DNA of 49,405 nucleotides from Rubrivivax sp. (GTDB lineage: Bacteria; Pseudomonadota; Gammaproteobacteria; Burkholderiales; Burkholderiaceae_C): positions 1 to 49,405 of the forward strand of contig JADMJD010000100.1 in assembly GCA_018780805.1 (NCBI GenBank). Reading direction: 5' to 3'. The notes under the pieces were generated by a model that made no database searches, had not been told where the DNA came from, and saw only the letters and a list, made by a program, of their open reading frames with translations. Shown here one piece after another: positions 29,326 to 37,955 of this stretch. Every line of letters begins with the position of its first letter. The stretch's first letter is position 1. The position numbers and the translations under genes are program-made.

Positions 29326-29715
29326 TCAGCGGTAGATGGCTTCGGGGTCTTTCAGCACCGGGTCGACCGCGTGCCACGCCCCATTGTCCCAGCGCTGGAA
29401 GAAACAGCTGTGACGGCCGGTGTGGCAGGCGATGCCGGGTTGATGCCCGTGTTGCGTGACCTTCAGCAGCACCACGTCGGCGTCACAGTCGATCCGGATC
29501 TCGTGCACCTGCTGCGTGTGGCCCGATTCTTCGCCCTTGTGCCACAGGCGCTGGCGCGAGCGGCTCCAGTACACGGCCTGCCCACGCTGCGCCGTCAGCG
29601 CCAAGGCCTCGCGGTTCATCCACGCGAACATCAGCACGTCGTTGCTGCCCAGCTCCTGGGCGATCACGGGCACCAGCCCGTCAGCATCCCAGCGGATGGC
29701 ATCGGCAATATCCAT
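29326..29715 (-). CDS. hisI: Phosphoribosyl-AMP cyclohydrolase HisI
   Basis: 129 residues. Visible: [32 protein letters not shown], the acidic metal site [11 protein letters not shown] and the zinc cysteines in [13 protein letters not shown]. Catalyses the third step of histidine synthesis. The other upstream his genes are not before it; a NUDIX gene precedes by 9 nt, so the remaining his genes lie elsewhere. Confidence 0.95.
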   Translation of the reverse strand: MDIADAIRWDADGLVPVIAQELGSNDVLMFAWMNREALALTAQRGQAVYWSRSRQRLWHKGEESGHTQQVHEIRIDCDADVVLLKVTQHGHQPGIACHTGRHSCFFQRWDNGAWHAVDPVLKDPEAIYR

Positions 29716-29724
29716 GCAGGCAGT

Positions 29725-30159
29725 TTAGTGCGTGGCCCCGTCGAAGCCACGCTCCGCGGCCAGCCAGGCCAGCACCGGCACCGTGCCGGGCAGCACCGGG
29801 CCCACGGCCACCGGCAGGGTCTGCCAGGCCATCTGCTGGGCCTCACGCATCTCGAAATCACCCTGCCAGGCAAAGACCTTGCAGAAGTGCAGCCGCACCC
29901 GCGCATGCGGGTAGTCGACGATCTCCACCTTCCACGGCGTGGCCGGGCCGATGCTGATGCCCAGTTCCTCGACCAGTTCGCGGCGCAAGGCGGCCTCGAC
30001 CGTCTCACCGGCCTCCAGCTTGCCGCCCGGAAACTCCCAATACCCCGCGTAGACCTTGCCCGCCGGGCGCGAGGTGAGCAGGAAGCGGCCCTGGCCGTCG
30101 ATCAGCACGCCGACGGCGACGTCGACCGGCGTGCGTTCGGGCTCAGGCGCGTCCGGCAT
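29725..30159 (-). CDS. NUDIX hydrolase, MutT-like
   Basis: 144 residues. The Nudix box reads GGKLEAGETVEAALRRELVEELG (residues about 45-67; key residues G, E, REL, EE, G all present), preceded by RPAGKVYAGYWEFPGG as in MutT-type 8-oxo-dGTP pyrophosphatases. Substrate not proven. ATG 30159; the first 17 nt overlap the end of the DUF815 gene. Confidence 0.87.
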   Translation of the reverse strand: MPDAPEPERTPVDVAVGVLIDGQGRFLLTSRPAGKVYAGYWEFPGGKLEAGETVEAALRRELVEELGISIGPATPWKVEIVDYPHARVRLHFCKVFAWQGDFEMREAQQMAWQTLPVAVGPVLPGTVPVLAWLAAERGFDGATH

Positions 30160-31003
30160 GGTCCCTCGCGAACTGGTAGGCCACGCGACCGGAACGTGAA
30201 CCCCGCTCCAGCGCCCACACCAGCGAATCCTGCCGCGCGGCCACGATGCCGGCTTCGTCCACGCCGAAGTGGCGCAGCCACTGCGCGACGATGGCCAGGT
30301 ACTCGGCCTGCGTGAAGGGGTAGAAGCTGACCCAGAGGCCAAAACGTTCGGACAGCGAGATCTTCTCTTCGATCACCTCCCCCGGGTGCACCTCGCCATC
30401 CTCGGTATGGGTGTAGCTGAGGTTGTCCTTCATGTACTCCGGCAGCAGGTGGCGGCGGTTGCTGGTGGCGTAGATCAGCACGTTGTCGCTGGCCTGCGAG
30501 ACGCTGCCGTCGAGGATGGACTTCAGCGCCTTGTACCCAGGTTCACCTTCGTCGAAGCTGAGGTCGTCGCAGTAGACGATGAAACGCTCCGGCCGTGCGG
30601 CGACGCGGTCCACCAGGTCGGGCAGGTCCACCAGATCGGCTTTGTCCACCTCGATCAGGCGCAGGCCCTGGCCGCTGAACTGATTCAGGCAGGCCTTGAT
30701 CAACGAACTCTTGCCGGTGCCGCGTGCACCGGTCAACAGCACGTTGTTGGCGGGTTTGCCGGCCACGAACTGCGCGGTGTTGCGCACCAGGCGTTCTTTC
30801 TGCGGCTCCACTTCCTTCAAGTCCGTCAGCCGGATGTGGCCCACCTGCCGCACCGGCTCCAGCACACCGCTGCCACCGCGCTTGCGGTACCGGTAGGCGA
30901 TGGACGCGGACCAGTCCGGGTCGGTCAGCGGGTGCGGCAACACGGCCTCCAGCCGGCCCAGCAGCGCCTCGGCGCGGGCGATCAGGTGTTCAAGCGATGA
31001 CAT
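30143..31003 (-). CDS. DUF815 family AAA-type ATPase
   Basis: 286 residues. Walker A LLTGARGTGKSSLIKA and Walker B FIVYCDDLSF; sensor-like LIYATSNRRHLLPEYM. The DUF815 signature region GYKALKSILDG is clear. The role is unknown in all members I know; the fold suggests remodelling of a partner. Start ATG 31003 (MSSLEHLIARAEALLG); the 17-nt overlap with the NUDIX gene suggests coupling. Confidence 0.9.
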   Translation of the reverse strand: MSSLEHLIARAEALLGRLEAVLPHPLTDPDWSASIAYRYRKRGGSGVLEPVRQVGHIRLTDLKEVEPQKERLVRNTAQFVAGKPANNVLLTGARGTGKSSLIKACLNQFSGQGLRLIEVDKADLVDLPDLVDRVAARPERFIVYCDDLSFDEGEPGYKALKSILDGSVSQASDNVLIYATSNRRHLLPEYMKDNLSYTHTEDGEVHPGEVIEEKISLSERFGLWVSFYPFTQAEYLAIVAQWLRHFGVDEAGIVAARQDSLVWALERGSRSGRVAYQFARDHAGRA

Positions 31004-31014
31004 GGGCCGGGAGT

Positions 31015-31668
31015 CTAGGGCAGGGCTGCGACACCCTCGGGGTGCACGACAAAGACCCGGTCCTCGGGCCCGCGCGCCACCACCTGCGCGCCGGTGAACC
31101 CGCCAAACGCCGGCAGCAGCCCCACCGCCGGGCCGAAGTGGAAACAAGGCAGGCGCAGCCGGTCATGCGCACGGCCGCCCAGCCACACCGCCGGGTGCAC
31201 GTGGCCGGCCAGCACGTAAGCGCCGGGCACCGGGTCCGGATGGTGGGCCAGCAGCAGCGCGTGCCGGGGGTCGGGCTGCCACGGCTCTTCGACACAGTGA
31301 ACGCGCCACTCGGCCGGCGGGTCACCGGCGTGGCGGTCGTGGTTGCCACGCACCAGGGTCAGAGCCAAGTCCGGGTGTCGATCACGCCAGGCCGCCACCG
31401 CCGCCCAGGCGGCGGGCGAGCGGGCGCGCGCCGAGTGGATCAGGTCGCCCAGGAAAACGATGCCGCGCGCGCCGGTCTGCACGATGCACTGGTCCAGCCG
31501 GTCCAGGGCCGCAGCCGTGGTGCCGCTGGGCACCGGCACGCCCAGGCGGCGAAAGGACTGCGCCTTGCCCAGGTGCAGGTCGGCCACCAGCAACAGGCCG
31601 GCTTCCGGCCAGTAGGCGGCGCGCTGCGTCAGCAGGCGCAAGGTCACGCCCGCCACCTGCGTCTGCAT
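31015..31668 (-). CDS. PdeM-type calcineurin-like phosphoesterase
   Basis: 217 residues. Metallophosphoesterase motifs in order: VADLHLGKAQ, LGDLIHS, RGNHDRH, LLAHHP and GHVHPAVW, with all metal ligands present. The short protein with N-terminal LLTQRAAYWPEAG fits the ligase-associated PdeM family, which elsewhere sits with an Lhr-type helicase and a DNA ligase for DNA repair. Those partners are not visible here. 11 nt before the DUF815 start, in the same run. Confidence 0.82.
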   Translation of the reverse strand: MQTQVAGVTLRLLTQRAAYWPEAGLLLVADLHLGKAQSFRRLGVPVPSGTTAAALDRLDQCIVQTGARGIVFLGDLIHSARARSPAAWAAVAAWRDRHPDLALTLVRGNHDRHAGDPPAEWRVHCVEEPWQPDPRHALLLAHHPDPVPGAYVLAGHVHPAVWLGGRAHDRLRLPCFHFGPAVGLLPAFGGFTGAQVVARGPEDRVFVVHPEGVAALP

Positions 31669-31676
31669 GCCGGCCC

Positions 31677-32396
31677 TCAGGTCAGCCGGGCCAGCGCCAG
31701 ATCGAGGTGTTCGGTGGGCAGGCGGCGGAAGCCGCTGCGTGCGTAACGCTGCAAACGGCCGACCGTCAGCGAGGTGAGTGCGGACGCCAAGGCGTTGGCG
31801 TCCACCGTCGGTGTGGCCGAGCCCGCGGCGTCGGCCGCGGCGCGCAGGCTCTGGCGCAGTTGCGATTCGACACGGTCGAAGAACTGGTTCATGCGGGTCG
31901 TGAGCCGTTCGTGTTCGAACACCAGCGCATCACCCACCATCACACGCGTCATGCCGGGGTTCTTTTCGCCGAACTGCAACAGCATGGCCACCACCTTGCG
32001 CGCCTGCGTGCCGCCATCGGCCTCACGTTCGGTGATCTGGTTGACCAGGGTGAAGACGCTGCTTTCGATGAACTCGATCAGGCCCTCGAACATCTGCGCC
32101 TTGCTGGCGAAGTGGCGGTACAGCGCCGCTTCGCTGACGGCCAGCTTGGCGGCCAGCGCGGCGGTGGTGATGCGTTCGGCGCCCGGCTGCTCCAGCATGC
32201 CGGCCAGGGTCTGCAGGATCTGGATGCGGCGTTCACCCGGCTTGGGGCGCTTGCGGGCGGGGCTGGCGTCGGCAGCGACGTCCGTTGTGACGTCAGCGGC
32301 AACAACGGCGGCAACAACGGCGGCCGATGCGGATGGGGGCGCGGCAGGTGTTTCGGTGCCGGCTTCGACGGCCGGCTCGCTCAGGGGGTCGGACAT
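31677..32396 (-). CDS. slmA: Nucleoid occlusion factor SlmA (TetR family)
   Basis: 239 residues. After a low-complexity Ala/Val/Asp N-terminal tail (about 1-45), the HTH region reads ILQTLAGMLEQPGAERITTA and AALAAKLAVSEAALYRHFAS, then KAQMFEGLIEFIESSVFTLVNQI, characteristic of SlmA. It binds DNA sites over the chromosome and blocks FtsZ ring assembly over unsegregated DNA. ATG 32396 lacks a clear Shine-Dalgarno; ATG 32435 would add 13 residues. The argB-to-slmA neighbourhood is usual in Burkholderiales. Confidence 0.88.
   Translation of the reverse strand: MSDPLSEPAVEAGTETPAAPPSASAAVVAAVVAADVTTDVAADASPARKRPKPGERRIQILQTLAGMLEQPGAERITTAALAAKLAVSEAALYRHFASKAQMFEGLIEFIESSVFTLVNQITEREADGGTQARKVVAMLLQFGEKNPGMTRVMVGDALVFEHERLTTRMNQFFDRVESQLRQSLRAAADAAGSATPTVDANALASALTSLTVGRLQRYARSGFRRLPTEHLDLALARLT
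32297..32320. repeat. 12-bp tandem repeat in slmA 5' coding region
   Basis: CGGCAACAACGG twice in tandem, plus a partial CGG, encoding the alternating Ala/Val of the N-terminal tail. Confidence 0.75.
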
Positions 32397-32482
32397 GGTG
32401 GGGTGCCGGCGCTCACTTTCGGATCGAAAAAACATTCTGGCACAGGGGTTCACCGGCACCGGGTGCAGGTAAACACCGAGCT

Positions 32483-33166
32483 TCAGCGTCGCAACAACTG
32501 GGCCAGGCGCGAGATGCGGCGGTCCACGTACGCCGGCCGGCGGTTCACCCGGGTGGCCGCAGCCACGCCCCAGCCGGCGCCACGTGTCCAGCGCTGCATC
32601 CAGACCGTGCCCATGCCCAGGGCGTGCACGGATTTCTGGTGCTCCAGCGTGTCTTCCACCAGCACGCAGCGGCTGGCGGGCACACGCAGCTGCGCCAGCA
32701 GGCGGCGGAACATGCGGCGGTCGGGTTTGGGCCGCCACTGGCCGAACATGCGCATGTCCTCGATTGTCAGCACGCCGTGGAACAGGTGGGCGATGCCCAG
32801 GGCGCCCAGCACCCGCTGCGTGTAGTCGGCCGGCGCGTTGGTGAGGATGTAGCGCCGCCCGCGCAGCCGGGCCAGTGCGGCAAAGTCGTGCGCGTGGCCG
32901 TGCACACGTTGCTCCAGGCCCGGCAGCTGGTGCGTCTGGTGCAGGAAGTGGTGGCCACGCACCCCATGGTGGCGCACCAGGCCCAGCAAGGTGGCGCCGT
33001 AACGTTGCCAGTAGTCGCGCCGCAAGGCGTCGGCCTGCTCCTCCGTGACCGCCAGGTGCTCGACGATGTAGGCCGTCATGCTGGTGTTGACATCGCGGAA
33101 GGCCGAGGCCGACGCGTTGTGCAGTGTGTTGTCGAGGTCGAACAACCAGACGGTGTCAGCGCGCAT
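32483..33166 (-). CDS. HAD-family pyrimidine 5'-nucleotidase
   Basis: 227 residues. HAD motif I FDLDNTLHNAS, motif II LTNAP, motif III region RPKPDRRMF and motif IV LVEDTLEH are all present. The long helical cap resembles the SDT1/pyrimidine-5'-nucleotidase group. ATG 33166 is chosen because AAGGAGG lies 6 nt upstream. The C terminus is basic (NRRPAYVDRRISRLAQLLRR). Overlaps the EamA stop by 11 nt, so the two are probably coupled. Confidence 0.9.
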   Translation of the reverse strand: MRADTVWLFDLDNTLHNASASAFRDVNTSMTAYIVEHLAVTEEQADALRRDYWQRYGATLLGLVRHHGVRGHHFLHQTHQLPGLEQRVHGHAHDFAALARLRGRRYILTNAPADYTQRVLGALGIAHLFHGVLTIEDMRMFGQWRPKPDRRMFRRLLAQLRVPASRCVLVEDTLEHQKSVHALGMGTVWMQRWTRGAGWGVAAATRVNRRPAYVDRRISRLAQLLRR

Positions 33167-34049
33167 CTGCAGCCTCCTTGGCGCGATCTGCATCACGCCG
33201 CCCCAGGCCCCAGATGCCGGCCAGCATGCCGGCCGCGCCGACCCATTGCAGCGCCGTCATCGCTTCGCCCAGCAGCCAGGCGGCCAGCAGCACCGCGGTG
33301 AGCGGCTCCACCAGCGTGGCCACCGTCAGCGCCGTGGGCGACAACCGTGCCGCGCCCCAGCTGAAGGCCAGCAGCGCCACGGCCGCGGTGACCAGGCCCA
33401 GGTAGAGCAGCCAGGCTTCGGGCGGCAGGTCCTGCGGCCAGGCCAGCGGGGTGTAAAAGGCCGCCAGGCCCATGGTGGCCGCGGCGACCAACGTGAGCCC
33501 GGTGGTGGCCGGGCCCGCGCCCAGGGCCTGCGACAGGCCGCCGCTGACCACCGAAAACACCGCGTACAGCAGCGCCGAAGCCACCGACAACGCCACCCCT
33601 TCCAGCAGTGGCCCCAAGGCCACCGCGCCGCTGGCGCTGCCATGCTGCAGCACCACAAACGCCGTGCCGCCCAGCGCCGCCGCCAGCGCGGCCACCAGGC
33701 CGCCGTCCAGCCGCTCCCGCCCCCGGGCGATGGACCACAGCGTCACCAGCACCGGCGGCAGGCACAGCGCGATCAGCGTCGGCACCGCCGCGCCGATGCG
33801 CGCGATGGCCAGGAACCAGCACAGCACGTACAGCGCCATGCAGGCGCCGGCCATCACCAGCAGCGGCGCATGGGCCGGCCAGCGCCGGAGCAGCGCCGGG
33901 CGGCCGAACACCAGCAGCAGTGCGACGGCACCGACCACGAAGCGCCAGAACGAGATGTTCTCCGCCGACAGCCCGTGGCGCACGATCAGCAGGTTGACCA
34001 CCAACGCGCCGGTGCCCCACAAGAAGCCGGCGCCGCAGGCGGCGGCCAT
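33156..34049 (-). CDS. EamA/DMT-family transporter
   Basis: 297 residues with about ten hydrophobic helices arranged as two EamA halves: WGTGALVVNLLIVRHGLS near the start and YAVFSVVSGGL opening the second half, then SPTALTVATLVEPLTAVLLAAWLLGE, the typical end of the second repeat. Probably exports a metabolite or amino acid; the substrate is unknown. ATG 34049 gives MAAACGAGFLWG. It starts 29 nt after argB and separates argB from the HAD gene. Confidence 0.87.
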   Translation of the reverse strand: MAAACGAGFLWGTGALVVNLLIVRHGLSAENISFWRFVVGAVALLLVFGRPALLRRWPAHAPLLVMAGACMALYVLCWFLAIARIGAAVPTLIALCLPPVLVTLWSIARGRERLDGGLVAALAAALGGTAFVVLQHGSASGAVALGPLLEGVALSVASALLYAVFSVVSGGLSQALGAGPATTGLTLVAAATMGLAAFYTPLAWPQDLPPEAWLLYLGLVTAAVALLAFSWGAARLSPTALTVATLVEPLTAVLLAAWLLGEAMTALQWVGAAGMLAGIWGLGRRDADRAKEAADAR

Positions 34050-34078
34050 CGCGGGGGTGCTGCGGCTCAGGGTCCGAC

Positions 34079-34984
34079 TCAATGCGAACGGATCATCGTG
34101 CCGTAGGCCTGGTCGCTCAGCACCTCCAGCAGCATGGCGTGCGGCACCCGGCCGTCGATGATGTGCACCGCGTTCACGCCGCTGCGGGCCGCGTCCAGCG
34201 CGCCGGCGATCTTGGGCAGCATGCCGCCGCTGATGGTGCCGTCGGTGCAGAGTTCGTCCACCTCGCGCAGCGTCAGGTTGGTCAGCAGCTGGCCTTGTTT
34301 GTCCAGCACACCCGGGATGTTGGACAACATCAGCAGCTTCTCGGCCTTCAGCACCGTGGCCAGCTTGCCGGCCACCAGGTCGGCGTTGATGTTGTAACTT
34401 TCGTTGTGTTCGCCAAAGCCGATCGGGCTGATGACCGGGATGAACTGGTCGTCCTGCAGCGCCTTGACCACGCTGGGGTCGATGGCGGTGATCTCGCCCA
34501 CCGAGCCCACGTCGTGCTCCACGTTCGGGTCGTCCTTGTCCAGCAGCTTCATCTTCTGCGCCCGGATCAGGCCACCGTCGCGCCCGGTCAGGCCCACGGC
34601 CTTGCCGCCGGCGGCGTTGATCAGGCCGACGATGTCCTGCTGCACCTGGCCAGCCAGCACCCACTCCACCACTTCCATGGTCTCGTCGTCGGTGACACGC
34701 ATGCCCTGGATGAAGGTGCCCTTCTTGCCCACGCGCGACAAGGCCTCGTCGATCTGCGGCCCGCCACCATGCACCACGATGGGGTTCATGCCGACCAGCT
34801 TGAGCAGCACCACGTCTTCGGCAAAGTCCTGCTGCAGCGCGGGGTCGGTCATCGCGTTGCCGCCGTACTTGATGACCAGGGTCTTGCCGTGGAACTTGCG
34901 GATGTAAGGCAGGGCCTGGGCCAGGATCTCCGCCTTCTCACGCGGGGTGATGTGGTCCAGGTTGTGCTCGGGGGCGGTGGTCAT
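34079..34984 (-). CDS. argB: Acetylglutamate kinase ArgB
   Basis: 301 residues. Amino-acid kinase motifs: [24 protein letters not shown], the sequence [12 protein letters not shown] and the C-terminal [13 protein letters not shown]. Phosphorylates N-acetylglutamate, the second step of arginine synthesis. The N-terminal helix ([21 protein letters not shown]) is that of arginine-feedback-inhibited hexameric enzymes. ATG 34984. First gene of the long minus-strand run; divergent from the CusF-like gene across 113 nt. Confidence 0.96.
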   Translation of the reverse strand: MTTAPEHNLDHITPREKAEILAQALPYIRKFHGKTLVIKYGGNAMTDPALQQDFAEDVVLLKLVGMNPIVVHGGGPQIDEALSRVGKKGTFIQGMRVTDDETMEVVEWVLAGQVQQDIVGLINAAGGKAVGLTGRDGGLIRAQKMKLLDKDDPNVEHDVGSVGEITAIDPSVVKALQDDQFIPVISPIGFGEHNESYNINADLVAGKLATVLKAEKLLMLSNIPGVLDKQGQLLTNLTLREVDELCTDGTISGGMLPKIAGALDAARSGVNAVHIIDGRVPHAMLLEVLSDQAYGTMIRSH

Positions 34985-35097
34985 GGCGGGCCTGACGTGG
35001 TGGAATGCCGCGCATTGTAGGAACAGTGCTGCAGCGCAACAGGCCCGGTCCACCGAATGGGGCCGGCCGGCGTTGTAGACCCACAAGGAGTGCTGCC

Positions 35098-35376
35098 ATG
35101 ACCCGCTGGATGATCGCGATTGCCCTCACCGCCACCGCGCTGTGCGCCACCGCACAAAGCGTGGAGGCTGAGGTCCGCAAGGTCGACAAGGCCCAGGGCA
35201 AAGTCACGCTCAAACATGGCGAGATCAAGAAACTCGACATGCCGGCCATGACCATGGTCTTCAAGGTGCGCGACCCCAAGATGCTGGACGGCCTGAACGT
35301 CGGCGACAAGATCAAGATCGACGCCGACAAGCTGGACGGCCAGTACACCGTGACGGCGCTCAGCAAGGGCGGCTGA
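35098..35376 (+). CDS. CusF-like periplasmic copper-binding protein
   Basis: 92 residues. Signal peptide ([21 protein letters not shown]) and a small beta-barrel domain with [19 protein letters not shown], the Met-rich metal site of CusF-type proteins, and [21 protein letters not shown]. CusF hands Cu(I)/Ag(I) to the CusCBA pump. No cus pump genes are in the window, so this is a solitary copy. Shine-Dalgarno AAGGAG. A terminator follows 30 nt after the stop. Confidence 0.88.
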   Translation: MTRWMIAIALTATALCATAQSVEAEVRKVDKAQGKVTLKHGEIKKLDMPAMTMVFKVRDPKMLDGLNVGDKIKIDADKLDGQYTVTALSKGG

Positions 35377-35405
35377 CCCGTCTTGCCGTAGTCCGTTCGG
35401 ACCAC

Positions 35406-35433
35406 GCCGCCAGCGCGCCGCTGGCGGCAGTTT
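35406..35433 (+). terminator. Intrinsic terminator after the CusF-like gene
   Basis: GCCGCCAGCG (35406-35415), loop CGC, CGCTGGCGGC (35419-35428): a perfect 10-bp stem followed by AGTTT. The T-run is short, so strength is uncertain. A small palindrome GTCCG-TT-CGGAC (35391-35402) lies just before. Confidence 0.6.
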
Positions 35434-35483
35434 CATCGTCGGCTGCGATGCTCCCCACACCCCAACCGTGGTGGAGATCGCGC

Positions 35484-36050
35484 ATGAAGTTCAAGCCCCT
35501 TCTGGCATTGCTGGCGTTTGTGGCCGGGTCCGCCAGCGCCCTGCCGCTGGCCGCTGACGGCCAATGGTCTGCCTTCGACGTCGATGACACGGCGGCCGCC
35601 TCGGGCGACCTGGAGTGGATCGACATCTTCGACGACGGTGCCGCCCTCAGCTTCGATTTCAGCATTGCCGCCGGCTTCTACGGCACGCTGACCGTGGTGG
35701 ACGGCGGCTTTGCCGGCGACCGTTTCCTGGTCACCAGCGGCAGCACCATCCTCGGCAAGACCTCCTCGCCGGGCACCAGCATGCCCGACAGCGTCGGCCT
35801 CGACTTCGACGCCGCACTCGCCGATCCACGCTACAGCAACGCCAGCTTCACGCTGGGTGCCGGCACCTACAGCGTGGCCGGTTACCTGATCCGCTCGGCC
35901 ACCTTCGCCGGTGTGCCGCTGAACGCCACGGTCGGTGCCGTCCGCCTGACGGTGAGCCCGGTGCCCGAACCGTCGACCGCCTTGTCGCTGCTGGCCGGCC
36001 TGGGGCTGTTCGGCTTCCTCCGCGCCCGCGAACGCACACGCACACGCTGA
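35484..36050 (+). CDS. PEP-CTERM sorting-domain protein
   Basis: 188 residues. Signal peptide (MKFKPLLALLAFVAGSASA), an Asp-rich beta region, and a C-terminal PEP-CTERM sorting signal: VPEPSTALSLLAGLGLFGF followed by RARERTRTR. Such proteins are processed by exosortase (EpsH/XrtA type) and linked to exopolysaccharide or the outer surface. No exosortase is in the window. ATG 35484 with GGAG is preferred over the upstream ATG 35448. The gap to the 5'-nucleotidase gene is 17 nt, so they are likely co-transcribed. Confidence 0.92.
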   Translation: MKFKPLLALLAFVAGSASALPLAADGQWSAFDVDDTAAASGDLEWIDIFDDGAALSFDFSIAAGFYGTLTVVDGGFAGDRFLVTSGSTILGKTSSPGTSMPDSVGLDFDAALADPRYSNASFTLGAGTYSVAGYLIRSATFAGVPLNATVGAVRLTVSPVPEPSTALSLLAGLGLFGFLRARERTRTR

Positions 36051-36067
36051 CCCCCAGGAGCACCTGC

Positions 36068-37954
36068 ATGAACATCCATCACCTTGTTCTTTCGCTGGCC
36101 GCTGCCGGCCTGCTGGCCGCCCCAGCCGCGCAGGCCCAGCCCAAGCCGCCGGTCAACGTCAAGATCGTGGGCTTCAACGATTACCACGGCAACCTGCAAA
36201 GCCCGGGCACCTTCGGCCAGAACACCGGTGTGCCGTCCAACCTGCGCCCGCCGGTCGGCGGCGCGGAGTTCCTGGCGGGGTACGTGGCGCAGATGAAGGC
36301 CGGCAACCCCAACACCATCGTCGTCGGCGCGGGCGACTTCATCGGCGCGACGCCGCTGATCTCGGCACTGTTCTTCGACGAGCCGTCGGTCGAGACCCTC
36401 AACCGCATCGGCCTGGACTTTGTGGCCGTGGGCAACCACGAGTTCGACAAGGGCAAGGACGAGCTGAAGCGCCTGCAGAACGGCGGCTGCAAGATCACCA
36501 ACGGCGCGACCGACCCCAACAGCTGCCGCGGCGCCGATGTGGGCACCCCGGTGCCGTTCGAGGGCGCGAAGTACAAGTGGCTGTCGGCCAACGTGATCGA
36601 GACCGCGACCGGCAAGTCCCTGCTGCCGGCCTACGGCATCAAGCGCGTGGGCAACCAGCGCATCGGCTTCATCGGCATGACGCTGGAGGGCACACCCGCC
36701 ATCGTCACCCCCACGGGCGTGGCCGGGCTCGAGTTCCGCGACGAAGCCGACACCGTCAACGCGCTGATCCCGCGCCTGCGGGCCCAGGGTGTCGAGGCCA
36801 TCGTGGTGCTGGTGCACGAAGGCGCCTTCCAGGGTGCCGGCAACAGCGACATCAACGGCTGCGTGGGCGACCTGGCCGGCAGCGCGCTGGCCGGCATCGT
36901 GGGGCGGCTGCACAACGAGGTGGACCTGGTCATCAGCGGCCACACCCACGCCGCCTACAACTGCTCGAAGAACACGTTGGACAACGGCACGGTGGCCCGC
37001 CCCACCGGCCTGCCCAACCGCAATGGCCGCCTGATCCCGGTGACCAGCGCCAGCGCCTTTGGCCGTGTGCTGACCGAGATCGACCTGCAGATCGATCCCG
37101 CCACCGGCGACGTGATCCCCGGCTCGGTGAGCCCGGTCAACAAGCTGGTGGACCGCAACAACGCAGCGGTGACGCCCAACGCCCAGGTGGCGTCGATTGT
37201 CAATGCCTACAACCTGCTGCAGGCGCCGCTGGCCAACTCGGTGCTGGGCTCGATCACGGAAGCGTTGCCGAACGTCGGCAACGCCGCCGGTGAACAGCCG
37301 GCCGGCCTGATGATTGCCGACGCGCAACTGGCCGCCACCACACCCGCCGGGCTGGGCGGCGCAGTGGCCGCGTTCATGAACCCGGGCGGCGTGCGCAACC
37401 CGGGCTTCACCTTCCCCAGCAGCGCGGCCGGCGAAGGCGACGGCAACGTGACCTACGGCGAGGCCTTCACGGTGCAGCCGTTCGGCAACAGCCTGGTCAC
37501 GATGACGGTCACCGCCAAGCAGCTGAAGGACTTGCTGGAGCAGCAATTCGTCGGCTGCCTGGGGCAAGGCACGCAGCGCATCCTGCAGGTCAGCAACGGC
37601 GTGAGCTACAGCTACAGCGCCAGCGCGCCGGCCTGCGCCAAGATCATCGACCTGACGCTGACCCCCACCGACACCACGGTGGTGCCACCAGTGGTCATCG
37701 GCGCGCCGGAAGCGGTGGTCGTCGGCGGTGCCCTGGCGGTGGACGCCAACAAGCCTTACCGCATCACGGTCAACAACTTCCTGGCCACCGGCGGTGACGG
37801 TTTCACCACCTTGCTGGGCGGCACGAGCGTGCAGGGCGGCGCACAGGACATCGATGCGCTGGTGGCCTACATGCTGAACTTCAAGGCGCCGGCCGCGCCC
37901 TACGACCCGAACCTGCCGGCGCTGAAGAAGCCGCGCATCACACGATTGCCCTGA
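36068..37954 (+). CDS. Secreted bifunctional metallophosphatase/5'-nucleotidase
   Basis: 628 residues. Signal peptide (MNIHHLVLSLAAAGLLAAPAAQA). The N-terminal metallophosphoesterase domain has GFNDYHGNL (~35), GDFIGATP (~88), GNHEFDKG (~122) and SGHTHAAY (~290), so both metal sites look complete. A 5'-nucleotidase C-terminal domain follows (about 350-600, with NPGGVRNPG and the late NNFLATGGDGF). It removes phosphate from nucleotides in the periplasm or outside. The Asn/Gly-rich insert around 130-170 contains several cysteines. An AGGAG site precedes the ATG. Confidence 0.93.
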   Translation: MNIHHLVLSLAAAGLLAAPAAQAQPKPPVNVKIVGFNDYHGNLQSPGTFGQNTGVPSNLRPPVGGAEFLAGYVAQMKAGNPNTIVVGAGDFIGATPLISALFFDEPSVETLNRIGLDFVAVGNHEFDKGKDELKRLQNGGCKITNGATDPNSCRGADVGTPVPFEGAKYKWLSANVIETATGKSLLPAYGIKRVGNQRIGFIGMTLEGTPAIVTPTGVAGLEFRDEADTVNALIPRLRAQGVEAIVVLVHEGAFQGAGNSDINGCVGDLAGSALAGIVGRLHNEVDLVISGHTHAAYNCSKNTLDNGTVARPTGLPNRNGRLIPVTSASAFGRVLTEIDLQIDPATGDVIPGSVSPVNKLVDRNNAAVTPNAQVASIVNAYNLLQAPLANSVLGSITEALPNVGNAAGEQPAGLMIADAQLAATTPAGLGGAVAAFMNPGGVRNPGFTFPSSAAGEGDGNVTYGEAFTVQPFGNSLVTMTVTAKQLKDLLEQQFVGCLGQGTQRILQVSNGVSYSYSASAPACAKIIDLTLTPTDTTVVPPVVIGAPEAVVVGGALAVDANKPYRITVNNFLATGGDGFTTLLGGTSVQGGAQDIDALVAYMLNFKAPAAPYDPNLPALKKPRITRLP

Positions 37955-37955
37955 G

